Source: DASZVN01 sp035547055
Lineage (GTDB): Bacteria > Pseudomonadota > Alphaproteobacteria > Rhizobiales > Methylopilaceae
NCBI GenBank assembly: GCA_035547055.1
Contig: DASZVN010000167.1
Span: 1 to 15,185 of the forward strand
Reading direction: 5' to 3'
Length of the DNA stretch: 15,185 bases
Position numbers and translations under genes: made by a program. The notes beneath the pieces were generated by a model that had not been told where the DNA came from, searched no databases, and saw only the letters and a list, made by a program, of their open reading frames with translations. Shown piece by piece: positions 1-6,572 of this stretch. The number at the start of each line of letters is the position of its first letter. Position 1 is the first letter of the stretch.

Positions 1-414
1 CGAGGCGCAGGTGAGGAGCGGGATGTTTGCCGCGGCGGCGGCACGGAAGGCGGCCATCAGCCCGCCGCCCTCGGCTTCGAGCTTGCCGAACTTGCTGAGG
101 ATGAGGAGGTCACAGCCGGCCGCGACGTCGTCCAGCACCGCCGCGCAGGCGCGCGTCACCTTCTCGTCCGTCACGTCGCAGACGGTGGCGCCGGGCGGGA
201 GCCGCTCGAACATCGGATAGCGCACGCCGTCGGTGATGCTTTCGAGGTCGCCGGCGCGGCAGGTGCGGCCATCGGTCGGGCCGTCGCGCGCCTCGATGAC
301 GCCGGCGATGCGGAACGCCGGGCGCCAGCGCCCCACGAGGTCGCGGAACAGAGCCTGGACGGCCGTGCTCGGCGCGCCCTGCACGACGGCGATGCGGCCG
401 GATGCGCGATCCAT
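1..414 (-). CDS. DUF2478 family protein (3' end beyond window)
   Basis: The 138 visible codons begin MDRASGRIAVVQGAP and are open to the left edge, so the C-terminus is missing. I recognise the DUF2478 pattern from the strand-and-motif segment CDLLILSKFGKLEAEGGG near residues 104-121 (in the family roughly ADLLIINRFGKxExEGKG) followed by a hydrophobic strand IPLLTCA. The family looks like a P-loop NTPase relative, but the first strand here (VVQGAPSTAV) lacks a canonical Walker A, so I claim no catalysis. DUF2478 genes are known to occur beside molybdate-transport genes in Alphaproteobacteria, which agrees with modA two genes upstream on the same strand. A GAGAGG ribosome site lies 9 bases before this ATG. 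The in-frame ATG at 423 is rejected as start because it directly abuts that site. It follows the aldehyde dehydrogenase gene by 73 bases and may be cotranscribed with it. The function is unknown. Confidence 0.75.
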   Translation of the reverse strand, partial: MDRASGRIAVVQGAPSTAVQALFRDLVGRWRPAFRIAGVIEARDGPTDGRTCRAGDLESITDGVRYPMFERLPPGATVCDVTDEKVTRACAAVLDDVAAGCDLLILSKFGKLEAEGGGLMAAFRAAAAANIPLLTCAS

Positions 415-487
415 GGCGATCATCCTCTCTGGTCCAGGGTAGCACGACGCGCCGCCCGGCGCGCCGTGCCAATCCGGCGCCAGCGCC

Positions 488-1915
488 TCAGGCCTGGGCG
501 ATGACCTTGCTGACCTGGCAGGCGCCGACGCCCTCCGGCCCATCCTCGGCGCCGTGGCCGCTTTCCTTCACCCCGCCGAAGGGCGAATCGGCCCCGGCGA
601 TGGCGACCGTGTTGATGCCGACCATGCCGGATTCGATCGCATCGCCGATCAGCATCGAGCGCTTGGCCGACTGGGTGAAGGCGTAGGCGGCGAGGCCGTA
701 GGGCAGGCGGTTCGCCTGCTCGACCACCTCGTCGAAGGTGCGGAACGGCGCCATCACCGCGACCGGGCCGAACGGCTCCTCGTTCATGATGCGCGCCGTC
801 GGAGGCACGTCGGACAGCACCGTCGGCTGCCAGAAGAAACCCTGGTTGCCGATGCGCTCGCCGCCGGTTTCCAGTTTGGCGCCGCTCTTCTTCGCGTCGC
901 CGACGAACGCGGTCATGGCGTCGAGGCGTCGCGGGTTGGCCATCGGCCCCATGCGGTTCTTCGGGTCGAGCCCGTCGCCCACGGTGACCGCCTTGGCGCG
1001 CGCGGTGAAGCCGGCGACGAAGGCGCGATAGACCGGCTCCTGCACGTAGAAGCGCGTCGGCGACACGCAGACCTGACCGGCGTTGCGGTATTTGTGCGGG
1101 GCGATGACGTCGAGCGCGTGGTCGAGGTCGGCATCGTCGAACACCACGACCGGGGCGTGGCCGCCGAGCTCCATCGTGGTGCGCTTCATGCCGTCGGCGG
1201 CGAGCTTCATCAGGTGCTTGCCGACTGCGATGGAGCCGGTGAAGGACAGCTTGCGGATGATCGGCGAGGCGAGGTGGCGCGACACCTCATCCGGTACGCC
1301 GAAAACGATCTGGCCGACGCCCGTCGGCAGGCCGGCGTCGAGCAGCGCCTGGAGCACGGCGAGGGCGGAGGCGGGCGCCTCTTCCGGCGGCTTCAGGATG
1401 CAGGAGCAGCCGGCGGCGAGGGCGGCGCCGAGCTTGCGGCCGGGATTGCCGATCGGGAAGTTCCACGGCGCGAAGGCGGCGACGGGGCCGACCGGCTCCT
1501 TCAGCACCATGTGGCGCTGGCCGGTCGGGCGCACGAGGACGCGGCCATAGGCGCGCTTGCCCTCCTCGGCGGCGAACTCGAACCAGCCCGCCGTCGACAT
1601 CAGCTCGAGGCGGGCCTCGCCGAAGGTCTTGCCCTGCTCCAGCGTCGCGAGGCGGGCGATGTGGTCGGCGCGCTCGCGCATCAGCGCGGCGGCGCGGCGC
1701 AGCACGCCGCCGCGCTCCTCCGGCGTCTTGCCGCGCCACAGCTTGAAGCCGGCGTCGGCTGCGGCGAGCGCGCGGTCGAGGTCGCCGGCGTCGGCGAGCG
1801 GAAGGTCGCCGAGAACAGCGCCGGTCGCGGGGTTGACGACATGGTGGACGCGCCGCTCGCCAACGCCGACCCATTCGCCGTCGATGTGCATGCGCAGTTC
1901 GGGATAGTGCTGCAT
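488..1915 (-). CDS. NAD(P)-dependent aldehyde dehydrogenase, succinate-semialdehyde dehydrogenase-like
   Basis: This 475-residue protein has the usual length for the aldehyde dehydrogenase superfamily, whose members oxidise an aldehyde to its acid with NAD(P)+ in the cytoplasm. The catalytic set is complete: Asn152 in APWNFP, Lys175 in ILKPPEE, the FTGS turn at 225-228, the general base Glu249 in MELGGHAP, the nucleophile Cys283 in NAGQVCVSP, and EEPFGPV at 379-385. Overall it resembles the SSADH/GabD branch, but I cannot fix the substrate; lactaldehyde or another small aldehyde is possible. The ATG is preceded by AGGACGAGG at SD distance, and residues 1-20 align with normal family N-termini. 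It lies between modA and the DUF2478 gene on the same strand, with its own 84-base upstream gap that holds a Mo-box-like dyad (1939-1966). Aldehyde dehydrogenases contain no molybdenum, so its place in a molybdenum locus is unexpected. Confidence 0.93.
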   Translation of the reverse strand: MQHYPELRMHIDGEWVGVGERRVHHVVNPATGAVLGDLPLADAGDLDRALAAADAGFKLWRGKTPEERGGVLRRAAALMRERADHIARLATLEQGKTFGEARLELMSTAGWFEFAAEEGKRAYGRVLVRPTGQRHMVLKEPVGPVAAFAPWNFPIGNPGRKLGAALAAGCSCILKPPEEAPASALAVLQALLDAGLPTGVGQIVFGVPDEVSRHLASPIIRKLSFTGSIAVGKHLMKLAADGMKRTTMELGGHAPVVVFDDADLDHALDVIAPHKYRNAGQVCVSPTRFYVQEPVYRAFVAGFTARAKAVTVGDGLDPKNRMGPMANPRRLDAMTAFVGDAKKSGAKLETGGERIGNQGFFWQPTVLSDVPPTARIMNEEPFGPVAVMAPFRTFDEVVEQANRLPYGLAAYAFTQSAKRSMLIGDAIESGMVGINTVAIAGADSPFGGVKESGHGAEDGPEGVGACQVSKVIAQA

Positions 1916-1938
1916 CGCCTCGTCCTGTTTGGAACTGC

Positions 1939-1966
1939 ATCGAAATATTCAATTGGGAATAACGAT
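1939..1966. promoter_or_regulatory. Candidate ModE-type Mo-box upstream of the aldehyde dehydrogenase gene
   Basis: The halves ATCGAAATATT (1939-1949) and GGAATAACGAT (1956-1966) are separated by 6 bases. This is the 11-6-11 geometry of the E. coli ModE consensus as I recall it (ATCGCTATATA, N6, TATATAACGAT). Each half matches 8 of 11 positions, and the outer CATCG/CGATG arms are a perfect inverted repeat. The stretch is AT-rich against very GC-rich surroundings. It lies 24-51 bases upstream of the aldehyde dehydrogenase start, where a repressor would cover a promoter. Binding is inference. Confidence 0.5.
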
Positions 1967-1999
1967 GTGCAAGCGTCAGCGGCGCCGCGCGGCTGAACG

Positions 2000-2794
2000 T
2001 CACTGGGGAATGGTGTAGCCCTGGTCTTCGAAGATCGCCTTGGCCGGCGCCGAGCGGAGGAAGGCGAGGAGATCGGTGGCGGCGGGGTTCCTGCTCGCCG
2101 CGACGATGGCGACCGGATAGGCGATCGGCGGATGGCTGGCGGCAGGGAACTCACCGATGATCTTGACGCCGTCGACGCCGCGGGCGTCGGTGGCGAAGGC
2201 GACCGCCGCCGGAACCTCGCCGCGCTGGACCATCACGACCGCCGCGGCCGGGTCACGCGCGATGGCGATCCGCGATGAGAGCGACGGCCAGAGGCCCAGC
2301 TTCTCCAGGCTCGCCTTGGCGTAGCGGCCGGCGGGATGGCTCGTGGGGTTGCACATCGCCAGGCGGCCGCTGCCAACCACGGCGGTGAGGCTGCCGCCGG
2401 CGCCGATCTCGCCGATGTCCTTCGCGCCGGACGGCCCGACGAGGACGAGGCGGTTGCTCAGGAGATCCGAGCGGCTGCCGGCGCGGATGAGCTTCTTGCC
2501 CGCGAGTTCGTCCATCCAGTCGGCGTCGGCCGAGAGGAAGACATCGGCCGGCGCACCCTGCTCGATCTGGCGCACCAGCATCGGCGTCGGCGCGTAGGCC
2601 ACGACGACGTGCTGTCCGCTCGCCCCCTCGTAGCGCTGCACCACCGCATCGAGCGCGGATCTCAGCGTCATCGCGGCAAAGAGATGGAGATCCGGCTCGG
2701 CCGCCGCCGGCCCGGCGCCCAGGATCGGCCCGAGCAGGGCCAGGGCGAGAATGCCCCGCCGGCTTGGGCGTCGATTGTCTCGGCGCGGAACCAT
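2000..2794 (-). CDS. modA: Molybdate ABC transporter periplasmic-binding protein ModA
   Basis: The 264-residue precursor matches ModA in length and motifs: LFAAMTLRSALD (38-49), QIEQGAPADVFLSADADWMD (77-96), HPAGRYAKASLEKLG (153-167) and the C-terminal block PVAIVAASRN...IFEDQGYTIPQ. It would bind molybdate, or tungstate, in the periplasm for delivery to a ModBC permease. The N-terminus has arginines (RRDNRRPSRRG), a hydrophobic run GILALALLGPIL and an AAA-E cleavage site near residue 32, so it is exported by Sec or possibly Tat. I chose the ATG at 2794 because GAGAGG is spaced 9 bases from it; the ATG at 2803 (three residues longer) touches the ribosome site. No modB or modC follows; the next same-strand gene is the aldehyde dehydrogenase. 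By alignment with E. coli ModA from memory, the oxyanion ligands Ser12 and Tyr170 appear as Thr43 and Phe200. A Mo-box-like dyad lies upstream. Confidence 0.9.
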   Translation of the reverse strand: MVPRRDNRRPSRRGILALALLGPILGAGPAAAEPDLHLFAAMTLRSALDAVVQRYEGASGQHVVVAYAPTPMLVRQIEQGAPADVFLSADADWMDELAGKKLIRAGSRSDLLSNRLVLVGPSGAKDIGEIGAGGSLTAVVGSGRLAMCNPTSHPAGRYAKASLEKLGLWPSLSSRIAIARDPAAAVVMVQRGEVPAAVAFATDARGVDGVKIIGEFPAASHPPIAYPVAIVAASRNPAATDLLAFLRSAPAKAIFEDQGYTIPQ

Positions 2795-2803
2795 GGCTTT
2801 CAT

Positions 2804-2809
2804 CCTCTC
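2804..2809 (-). promoter_or_regulatory. Ribosome binding site deciding the modA start
   Basis: GAGAGG on the minus strand sits 9 bases before the ATG at 2794 and immediately before the ATG at 2803, so it favours the shorter modA product. The same arrangement, almost base for base, precedes the DUF2478 gene (GAGAGG at 424-429). Confidence 0.6.
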
Positions 2810-2814
2810 GTGCC

Positions 2815-2842
2815 TACGTGATAGCCCATCGAATATAACGGA
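2815..2842. promoter_or_regulatory. Candidate Mo-box in the modA/methyltransferase intergenic region
   Basis: A strong right half, ATATAACG (2833-2840), is paired across an 8-base gap with a weaker left half, CGTGATAG (2817-2824; 6 of 8 against the inverted copy). The spacing equals that between the inner 8-mers of the E. coli ModE consensus. Extended to 28 bases it matches 13 of 22 consensus positions, mostly in the right half. It lies about 21 bases upstream of the modA start and overlaps TTATAT on the minus strand, a possible -10. Repression by a ModE-like protein with molybdate would be the expected use. Confidence 0.45.
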
Positions 2843-2892
2843 AGCGGCGGCGCGCCTAGGGGCGCGATGGCCTTGGGGACGGGGAGCCGATC

Positions 2893-3774
2893 ATGGCAGG
2901 ACAGGACGAGGCGGCGGGCGCCTATCGTGCGAGCGACGGGGCGTCCTATGACCGCTTCCTTGGACGGTGGACGCGCCGGCTCGCCGAGGCGTTCGCGGAT
3001 TTCGCCGGCCTGCCGGAGGCGGGCGCCGTGCTCGACGTCGGTTGCGGCACGGGCAGCCTCGCGGCAACGATCGCCCAGCGTCGCCCGGCGTGCCGTGTCG
3101 TCGGCATCGACCGCGCGGCACCTTACGTGGCCTTTGCTTCTGGGGCCCGTGCGCTACCCAATCTCCGCTTTCAGGAGGCCGACGCGGCGACGGCGCTTCC
3201 GTTCGCAGACGGCACGTTCGACGCGGTGCTGGCGCAGCTCGTGATGAACTTCCTGCCGGATCCGGCCGCGGCGCTTCGCGAGATGGCCCGTGCCGCGCGG
3301 CCGGGCGCGGTCGTTGCCGCCTGCGTGTGGGACTTTGCCGGCGGCCTGGTCTATCAACGCCTGCTCTGGGACACGCTCGCCGGCACCGACCCCGCCGCCG
3401 GCGCGGTGCGCGACCGGCTGTTCTCCCATCCGCTGGCGCAGCCGGACGGCCTCCGCGGGCTCTGGACGACGGGTGGACTCGCGACCGTCGCGACCGCCTC
3501 TCTGACGATCCGCATGGACTACGAGAGCTTCGACGACTACTGGCAGCCGCTCCGCGGCGGGCAGGGGCCGGTCGGGAGCTACGTCGCGGCATTGGCCGGC
3601 GTCCGGCAGGCCTGCGCCCGCGAGCTCGTGCGCGCCGCCTATCTATCGGGGAGGCCCGACGGGCCGCGCTCCCTCACCGCCACTGCATGGGCCGTTCGCG
3701 GGCTGGCGCCCGGGAGAATGCCTGACGCCGCGGATCGGCCGATCGGCGCCGTCAGGGAGCGGCCCTCGAAGTGA
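2893..3774 (+). CDS. Class I SAM-dependent methyltransferase
   Basis: This 293-residue cytoplasmic protein has the Methyltransf_11-type fold: SAM motif I VLDVGCGTGS (46-55), an acidic residue after strand 2 (VVGIDRA, Asp73), a LRFQEADAATALPF stretch at 91-104, and the motif FDAVLAQLVMNFLPDPAAALREMARAARPGA at 109-139 (post-motif helix and strand 5). The C-terminal third (from about 145) has VWDFAGG and YESFDDYWQPL segments that may form the substrate lid. A GGGGAG ribosome site is 6 bases before the ATG, which begins close to the SYDRFLGRW segment typical of these enzymes. It is divergent from modA and convergent with the heme oxygenase gene (20 bases between stops), so it is probably monocistronic. 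The methyl acceptor cannot be read from the sequence. The last 20 residues are Pro/Arg-rich and look disordered. Confidence 0.88.
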   Translation: MAGQDEAAGAYRASDGASYDRFLGRWTRRLAEAFADFAGLPEAGAVLDVGCGTGSLAATIAQRRPACRVVGIDRAAPYVAFASGARALPNLRFQEADAATALPFADGTFDAVLAQLVMNFLPDPAAALREMARAARPGAVVAACVWDFAGGLVYQRLLWDTLAGTDPAAGAVRDRLFSHPLAQPDGLRGLWTTGGLATVATASLTIRMDYESFDDYWQPLRGGQGPVGSYVAALAGVRQACARELVRAAYLSGRPDGPRSLTATAWAVRGLAPGRMPDAADRPIGAVRERPSK

Positions 3775-3794
3775 TCTGAGGCCAGCGGCGTTCT

Positions 3795-4133
3795 TCAGAC
3801 GAGGTCGGGCTGGCGCGGCCGTGCGCGCATCTCGTCGACCGACTCGAAACCCTCGAATTCGGGATGCCCGAGATAGAGCGCGCCGTTGCCGCCGGCCGTC
3901 CTGTGCGCCTTGCGGAAGGCCTCGGAGCGCGTCCAGCCCTCGAAGGCCTCCTTGTCGGCCCATACCGTGTGGGAAGCGTAGAGCGTGTGATCCTCGCGCT
4001 CCGGGCCCCGCAGCAGATGGAACTCGACGAAGCCGGGCACCTCGTCGAGATAGCGCTCGCGGGTCCGCCAGACGGTCTCGAAATCCTCCTCGGCGCCGCG
4101 CTTTACCCGAAAGCGATTCATCGCGATGAACAT
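3795..4133 (-). CDS. hmuQ: IsdG/HmuQ-family heme-degrading monooxygenase
   Basis: The 112-residue protein starts MFIAMNRFRVKRGAEE and fits the antibiotic-biosynthesis-monooxygenase fold used by IsdG-type heme oxygenases, which open the heme ring in the cytoplasm and release iron. The catalytic triad of that group is visible at the expected positions: Asn6 (MNRF), Trp67 (EGWTRS) and His77 (RKAHR), along with GPEREDHTLYASHTVW (43-58) and YLGHPEFEGFE (87-97). It closely resembles what I know of Bradyrhizobium HmuQ and HmuD; I cannot separate the two names. AAGGA lies 8 bases before the ATG at 4133. The reading frame stays open upstream to an ATG at 4250 that overlaps the hmuR stop as TGATG, which would add 39 residues by coupled translation. 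I annotate the family-conserved start. It lies 116 bases downstream of hmuR, in the same transcription unit. Confidence 0.88.
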   Translation of the reverse strand: MFIAMNRFRVKRGAEEDFETVWRTRERYLDEVPGFVEFHLLRGPEREDHTLYASHTVWADKEAFEGWTRSEAFRKAHRTAGGNGALYLGHPEFEGFESVDEMRARPRQPDLV

Positions 4134-4249
4134 CGGTCTCGTCCTTTCGTGGATCACAGGTCGCTCGCGAAACAGCAGGTCCGCCTCTCCGGAGCCGATG
4201 CCGGCGAATGCCGCCTCGACCAGGCCGTCGACGTCGCCGTTCCCGATCA

Positions 4250-6385
4250 TCACTTGGCGCCGAACCTGGTGCGAATCGAGGCCATCACCGAGATGCCGGG
4301 CGCCGGCAGGTTCTGCAGATACGGGGTGTATTGCTGGTTCAGCATGTTGTCGATCGACAGCGCCGCCTCGATCCGGTCGTTGGGTTTGTAGGCGATGCGC
4401 AGGCCGAGGAGGTCGTAGGCCTTCGACGAGGTGCCGCTCGACGGGTCGTTGACGTGCCAGACGTGCTGGTAGTTCGGCGCGATGGTGAGCTTGCGGTCGA
4501 ACAGGCGCACGCCGACCGCGGCCGACACCTGGTCGGGCGCGACCGTGGTCAGCCTGACGCCGGTGTCGACGTTCTTGCCGTCGAGATGCTGGCCCGAGAG
4601 GCTGACGAACCACGGCCCGGCGTCGTAGCTGGCCTCGAGCTCGACGCCCTGGATGCGAGCGTGAGCGATGTTTTGGAACTGATAGCACTCCGGGCCGAAA
4701 GCGCCGACGAAGCAGCCCGAGCCGGGGCCCATGATCACCGGAACGAGGTCGATGAAGTCGTCGACATTGTTGCGGAAGACGTCGGCCTTCAGGCGGAAGG
4801 CGTCGCCCGACCTGAGGAGGTCGCCATAGCGCAGGTTGACGCCGACCTCCATGGTCCTGCCGACCTCGGGCTTGAGGTTCGGGTTCGGCAGGAAGCGGAA
4901 GATCATGCCGGGGTGGAAGCCGCTGACGAAGGCCTCCGTGACCGACGGCGCGCGATATCCCTCGGCGTAGGTGCCGTAGACGGTGAAGCCCTTGAGCGGC
5001 GTCAGGCCGACGGTGATCTTGGGCGAGAGGTGCGAGCCGTCGCTGGCGTTGCCGCCGCCGTGCATGTCGAAGGCGTCGTAGCGGAGCGCCCCGATCACGT
5101 CGAGCCACTGGCGGTAGTCGAGCTTCCACTGGGCGAAGCCGCCATAGACCTGGCGCTCGCCCGACGGCGTCAGGTGAAAGCCGGCGTCCGGCGTCGCCTG
5201 GGTCGAGGACGAGGAAACGTCGTCACGGAAATAGTCGACGCCGAGCGTCACCGTGTGGTCGAAGCCGAGTGTGGAGAAGCGCGAGCTGTTGTGGATGTCG
5301 AAGCCGGTGGTGTCGATCGAGAATCGACTCTCGGTTCCGGCGGGCCCGGTAAAATCCATCGTGCAGCCGGGACCGCACGGGGTGATGAGCGGATCGGTGA
5401 CGACGGTGGTCTCGTCGGTGTGGCTCAGATAGGCGGTGGCGTCGAAATCGAACAGCGGCGCATCGGGCCGGCTGAAGCTGTAGTGGACGACGCCGTAGCC
5501 CGAGTTCACGGTGTTGGCGTACTGGCCGCTGCCCGGCGCGCCTGAATCGAAGCGCGACTGCAGCCAGCTTCCGACCAGCTCGATCTGGTGGCCGTCGACC
5601 GGGCGCAGGCGGATGCGGCCGTAGCCGGCCCCGGTGTCCTGGCCGCTGTTCAGCACGGTGTTGCCGTCGCCGTCCTGGTAGTCGCCCTGGTGGCGGTAGG
5701 AGCCGCCGAAGGCGAAATCGTAGGCGTCGTTCGGCCGCCCGGCGAAGAACATCGAGCCGAGGAACGGTCCGGCGTTCGAGCCGGCGATGCCGTTGAGCTC
5801 GCCGGTGTAGCGCGTGCCGGGCAGGAGAATGTCGTCGGCGGTGCGGGTGTGGAGCGCGACGACGCCGCCGATCGCGCCGGAGCCGTTGATGTTGGCGACC
5901 GGGCCGCGCACCACCTCGGCGCCGCCGAGCAGCTCCGGCTCGATGTAGACCTTGCCGTTCGGCCCGTGCTCGAAGACCTGGAAGTCCTGCCGGGCGCCGT
6001 CCATCAGCACCGCGACGCGGCCGACGTCCTGCAGGCCGCGGATGTTGAAGCCGGTGCCGGGGTCATCGACGTTGGTGTTGAAATAGACCGAAGGCATGCC
6101 GCGGAAGATGTCCTGCAGCCGGCGCGGCTCGGACGCTGTGACGCCGTCGCGATCGACCGCCGAGACCGACGACAGCGAATCGATCGCCCGCTCGAAGACC
6201 TTCAGTGCCCGCACCACGATGACGTCGAGCGCGATGGTGTCCGATCCGGCCGCCGGCGCCTGCCCCCGCTGACTTTGCGCTGCTGCCGCAGGCAGGGAGG
6301 TCTGTGCCTTCGCGCCGGTCGGCGCGGCGAGCGCGATCGCGGCGGCCGCGAGCGGCGCCGCGCGAAACGATGATCGTCCAGCCAT
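4250..6385 (-). CDS. hmuR: TonB-dependent outer-membrane heme/hemoglobin receptor
   Basis: This 711-residue precursor has a signal peptide (MAGRSSFRAAPLAAAAIALA, cleavage near GAKA-QT at 27), a TonB-box-like LDVIVV (53-58), a plug domain at about 60-185 (FNIRGLQDVGRVAVLMDGARQ; VVRGPVANINGSGAIGG) and a beta-barrel to the C-terminus, which ends SIRTRFGAK. The heme-receptor signature is clear: YRAP (477-480) and NPNL (501-504) with a conserved His491 between them (SGFHPGM), the presumed heme-passing loop. Cys337/Cys341 and Cys558/Cys567 may form loop disulfides. I reject the longer frame starting at 6481 because the ATG at 6385 has GGAGG 7 bases upstream and opens directly onto the signal peptide. 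It is divergent from hmuP, with which it shares the regulatory region, and is followed by the heme oxygenase gene. TonB/ExbB/ExbD must be encoded elsewhere. Confidence 0.94.
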   Translation of the reverse strand: MAGRSSFRAAPLAAAAIALAAPTGAKAQTSLPAAAAQSQRGQAPAAGSDTIALDVIVVRALKVFERAIDSLSSVSAVDRDGVTASEPRRLQDIFRGMPSVYFNTNVDDPGTGFNIRGLQDVGRVAVLMDGARQDFQVFEHGPNGKVYIEPELLGGAEVVRGPVANINGSGAIGGVVALHTRTADDILLPGTRYTGELNGIAGSNAGPFLGSMFFAGRPNDAYDFAFGGSYRHQGDYQDGDGNTVLNSGQDTGAGYGRIRLRPVDGHQIELVGSWLQSRFDSGAPGSGQYANTVNSGYGVVHYSFSRPDAPLFDFDATAYLSHTDETTVVTDPLITPCGPGCTMDFTGPAGTESRFSIDTTGFDIHNSSRFSTLGFDHTVTLGVDYFRDDVSSSSTQATPDAGFHLTPSGERQVYGGFAQWKLDYRQWLDVIGALRYDAFDMHGGGNASDGSHLSPKITVGLTPLKGFTVYGTYAEGYRAPSVTEAFVSGFHPGMIFRFLPNPNLKPEVGRTMEVGVNLRYGDLLRSGDAFRLKADVFRNNVDDFIDLVPVIMGPGSGCFVGAFGPECYQFQNIAHARIQGVELEASYDAGPWFVSLSGQHLDGKNVDTGVRLTTVAPDQVSAAVGVRLFDRKLTIAPNYQHVWHVNDPSSGTSSKAYDLLGLRIAYKPNDRIEAALSIDNMLNQQYTPYLQNLPAPGISVMASIRTRFGAK

Positions 6386-6392
6386 TCCCCAG

Positions 6393-6397
6393 CCTCC
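6393..6397 (-). promoter_or_regulatory. Ribosome binding site deciding the hmuR start
   Basis: GGAGG on the minus strand is 7 bases upstream of the ATG at 6385. It supports that start over the ATG at 6481, which would put 32 extra residues before the signal peptide. Confidence 0.7.
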
Positions 6398-6496
6398 AAC
6401 AATCCCCGACATCTGGCTGGCTGCCGTGCCGGAAGACGGCGCGGACGGGCTGGCTCGACTGACCGCGGCCGGGCGGGCCATCGATCATCACTTGCG

Positions 6497-6526
6497 CTGA
6501 TAGACAGGGGCGGCTATGCGTGTCAA
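6497..6526 (-). promoter_or_regulatory. Sigma-70-type promoter for hmuR
   Basis: On the minus strand a perfect -35 TTGACA (6526-6521) is followed after 18 bases by TATCAG (6502-6497; 4 of 6 matches to TATAAT). Transcription would begin near 6490, leaving a leader of about 105 bases before the hmuR ATG. Confidence 0.5.
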
Positions 6527-6555
6527 GCAAATCGCAAGAAGAAATGCAATCTAGA

Positions 6556-6572
6556 CTTAGAGGAATTTGAAA
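6556..6572. promoter_or_regulatory. Irr/ICE-like dyad between hmuR and hmuP
   Basis: CTTAGAGGAATTTGAAA resembles the rhizobial iron control element as I recall it (TTTAGAA, N3, TTCTAAA), matching 10 of 14 defined positions, mainly TTAGA on the left and TT..AAA on the right. It lies 30 bases upstream of the hmuR -35, suitable for activation, and 8 bases before the hmuP ATG. In Bradyrhizobium japonicum, Irr with HmuP activates hmuR. The match is degenerate, so this is a candidate only. Confidence 0.3.

Noticed and set aside
554..1996. 480-codon open frame on the plus strand opposite the aldehyde dehydrogenase gene
   Set aside because: It is antisense to a gene with a full set of catalytic motifs; its translation is low-complexity Arg/Ala/Gly/His text with no recognisable domain, as expected from high-GC shadow frames.
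3775..3794. Terminator between the methyltransferase and heme oxygenase genes
   Set aside because: The 20-base gap between convergent stops shows no stem-loop with T-tract.
4251..5129. Upper part of the long minus-strand frame that contains the heme oxygenase
   Set aside because: Beyond the TGATG at 4250 it overlaps hmuR in another frame and reads as Arg/Pro-rich shadow. Only the 39 codons from 4250 to 4134 lie outside hmuR and merit attention.
4208..5545. 445-codon plus-strand open frame opposite hmuR
   Set aside because: Composition is Val/Asp/Glu/Ala/Arg shadow text produced by GC-rich antisense; hmuR on the other strand has clear family motifs.
6386..6481. Extended N-terminus of HmuR from the ATG at 6481
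   Set aside because: It would put 32 Ser/Ala/Gly residues before the signal peptide and lies only about 9 bases from the predicted transcription start; the ATG at 6385 has a strong GGAGG.
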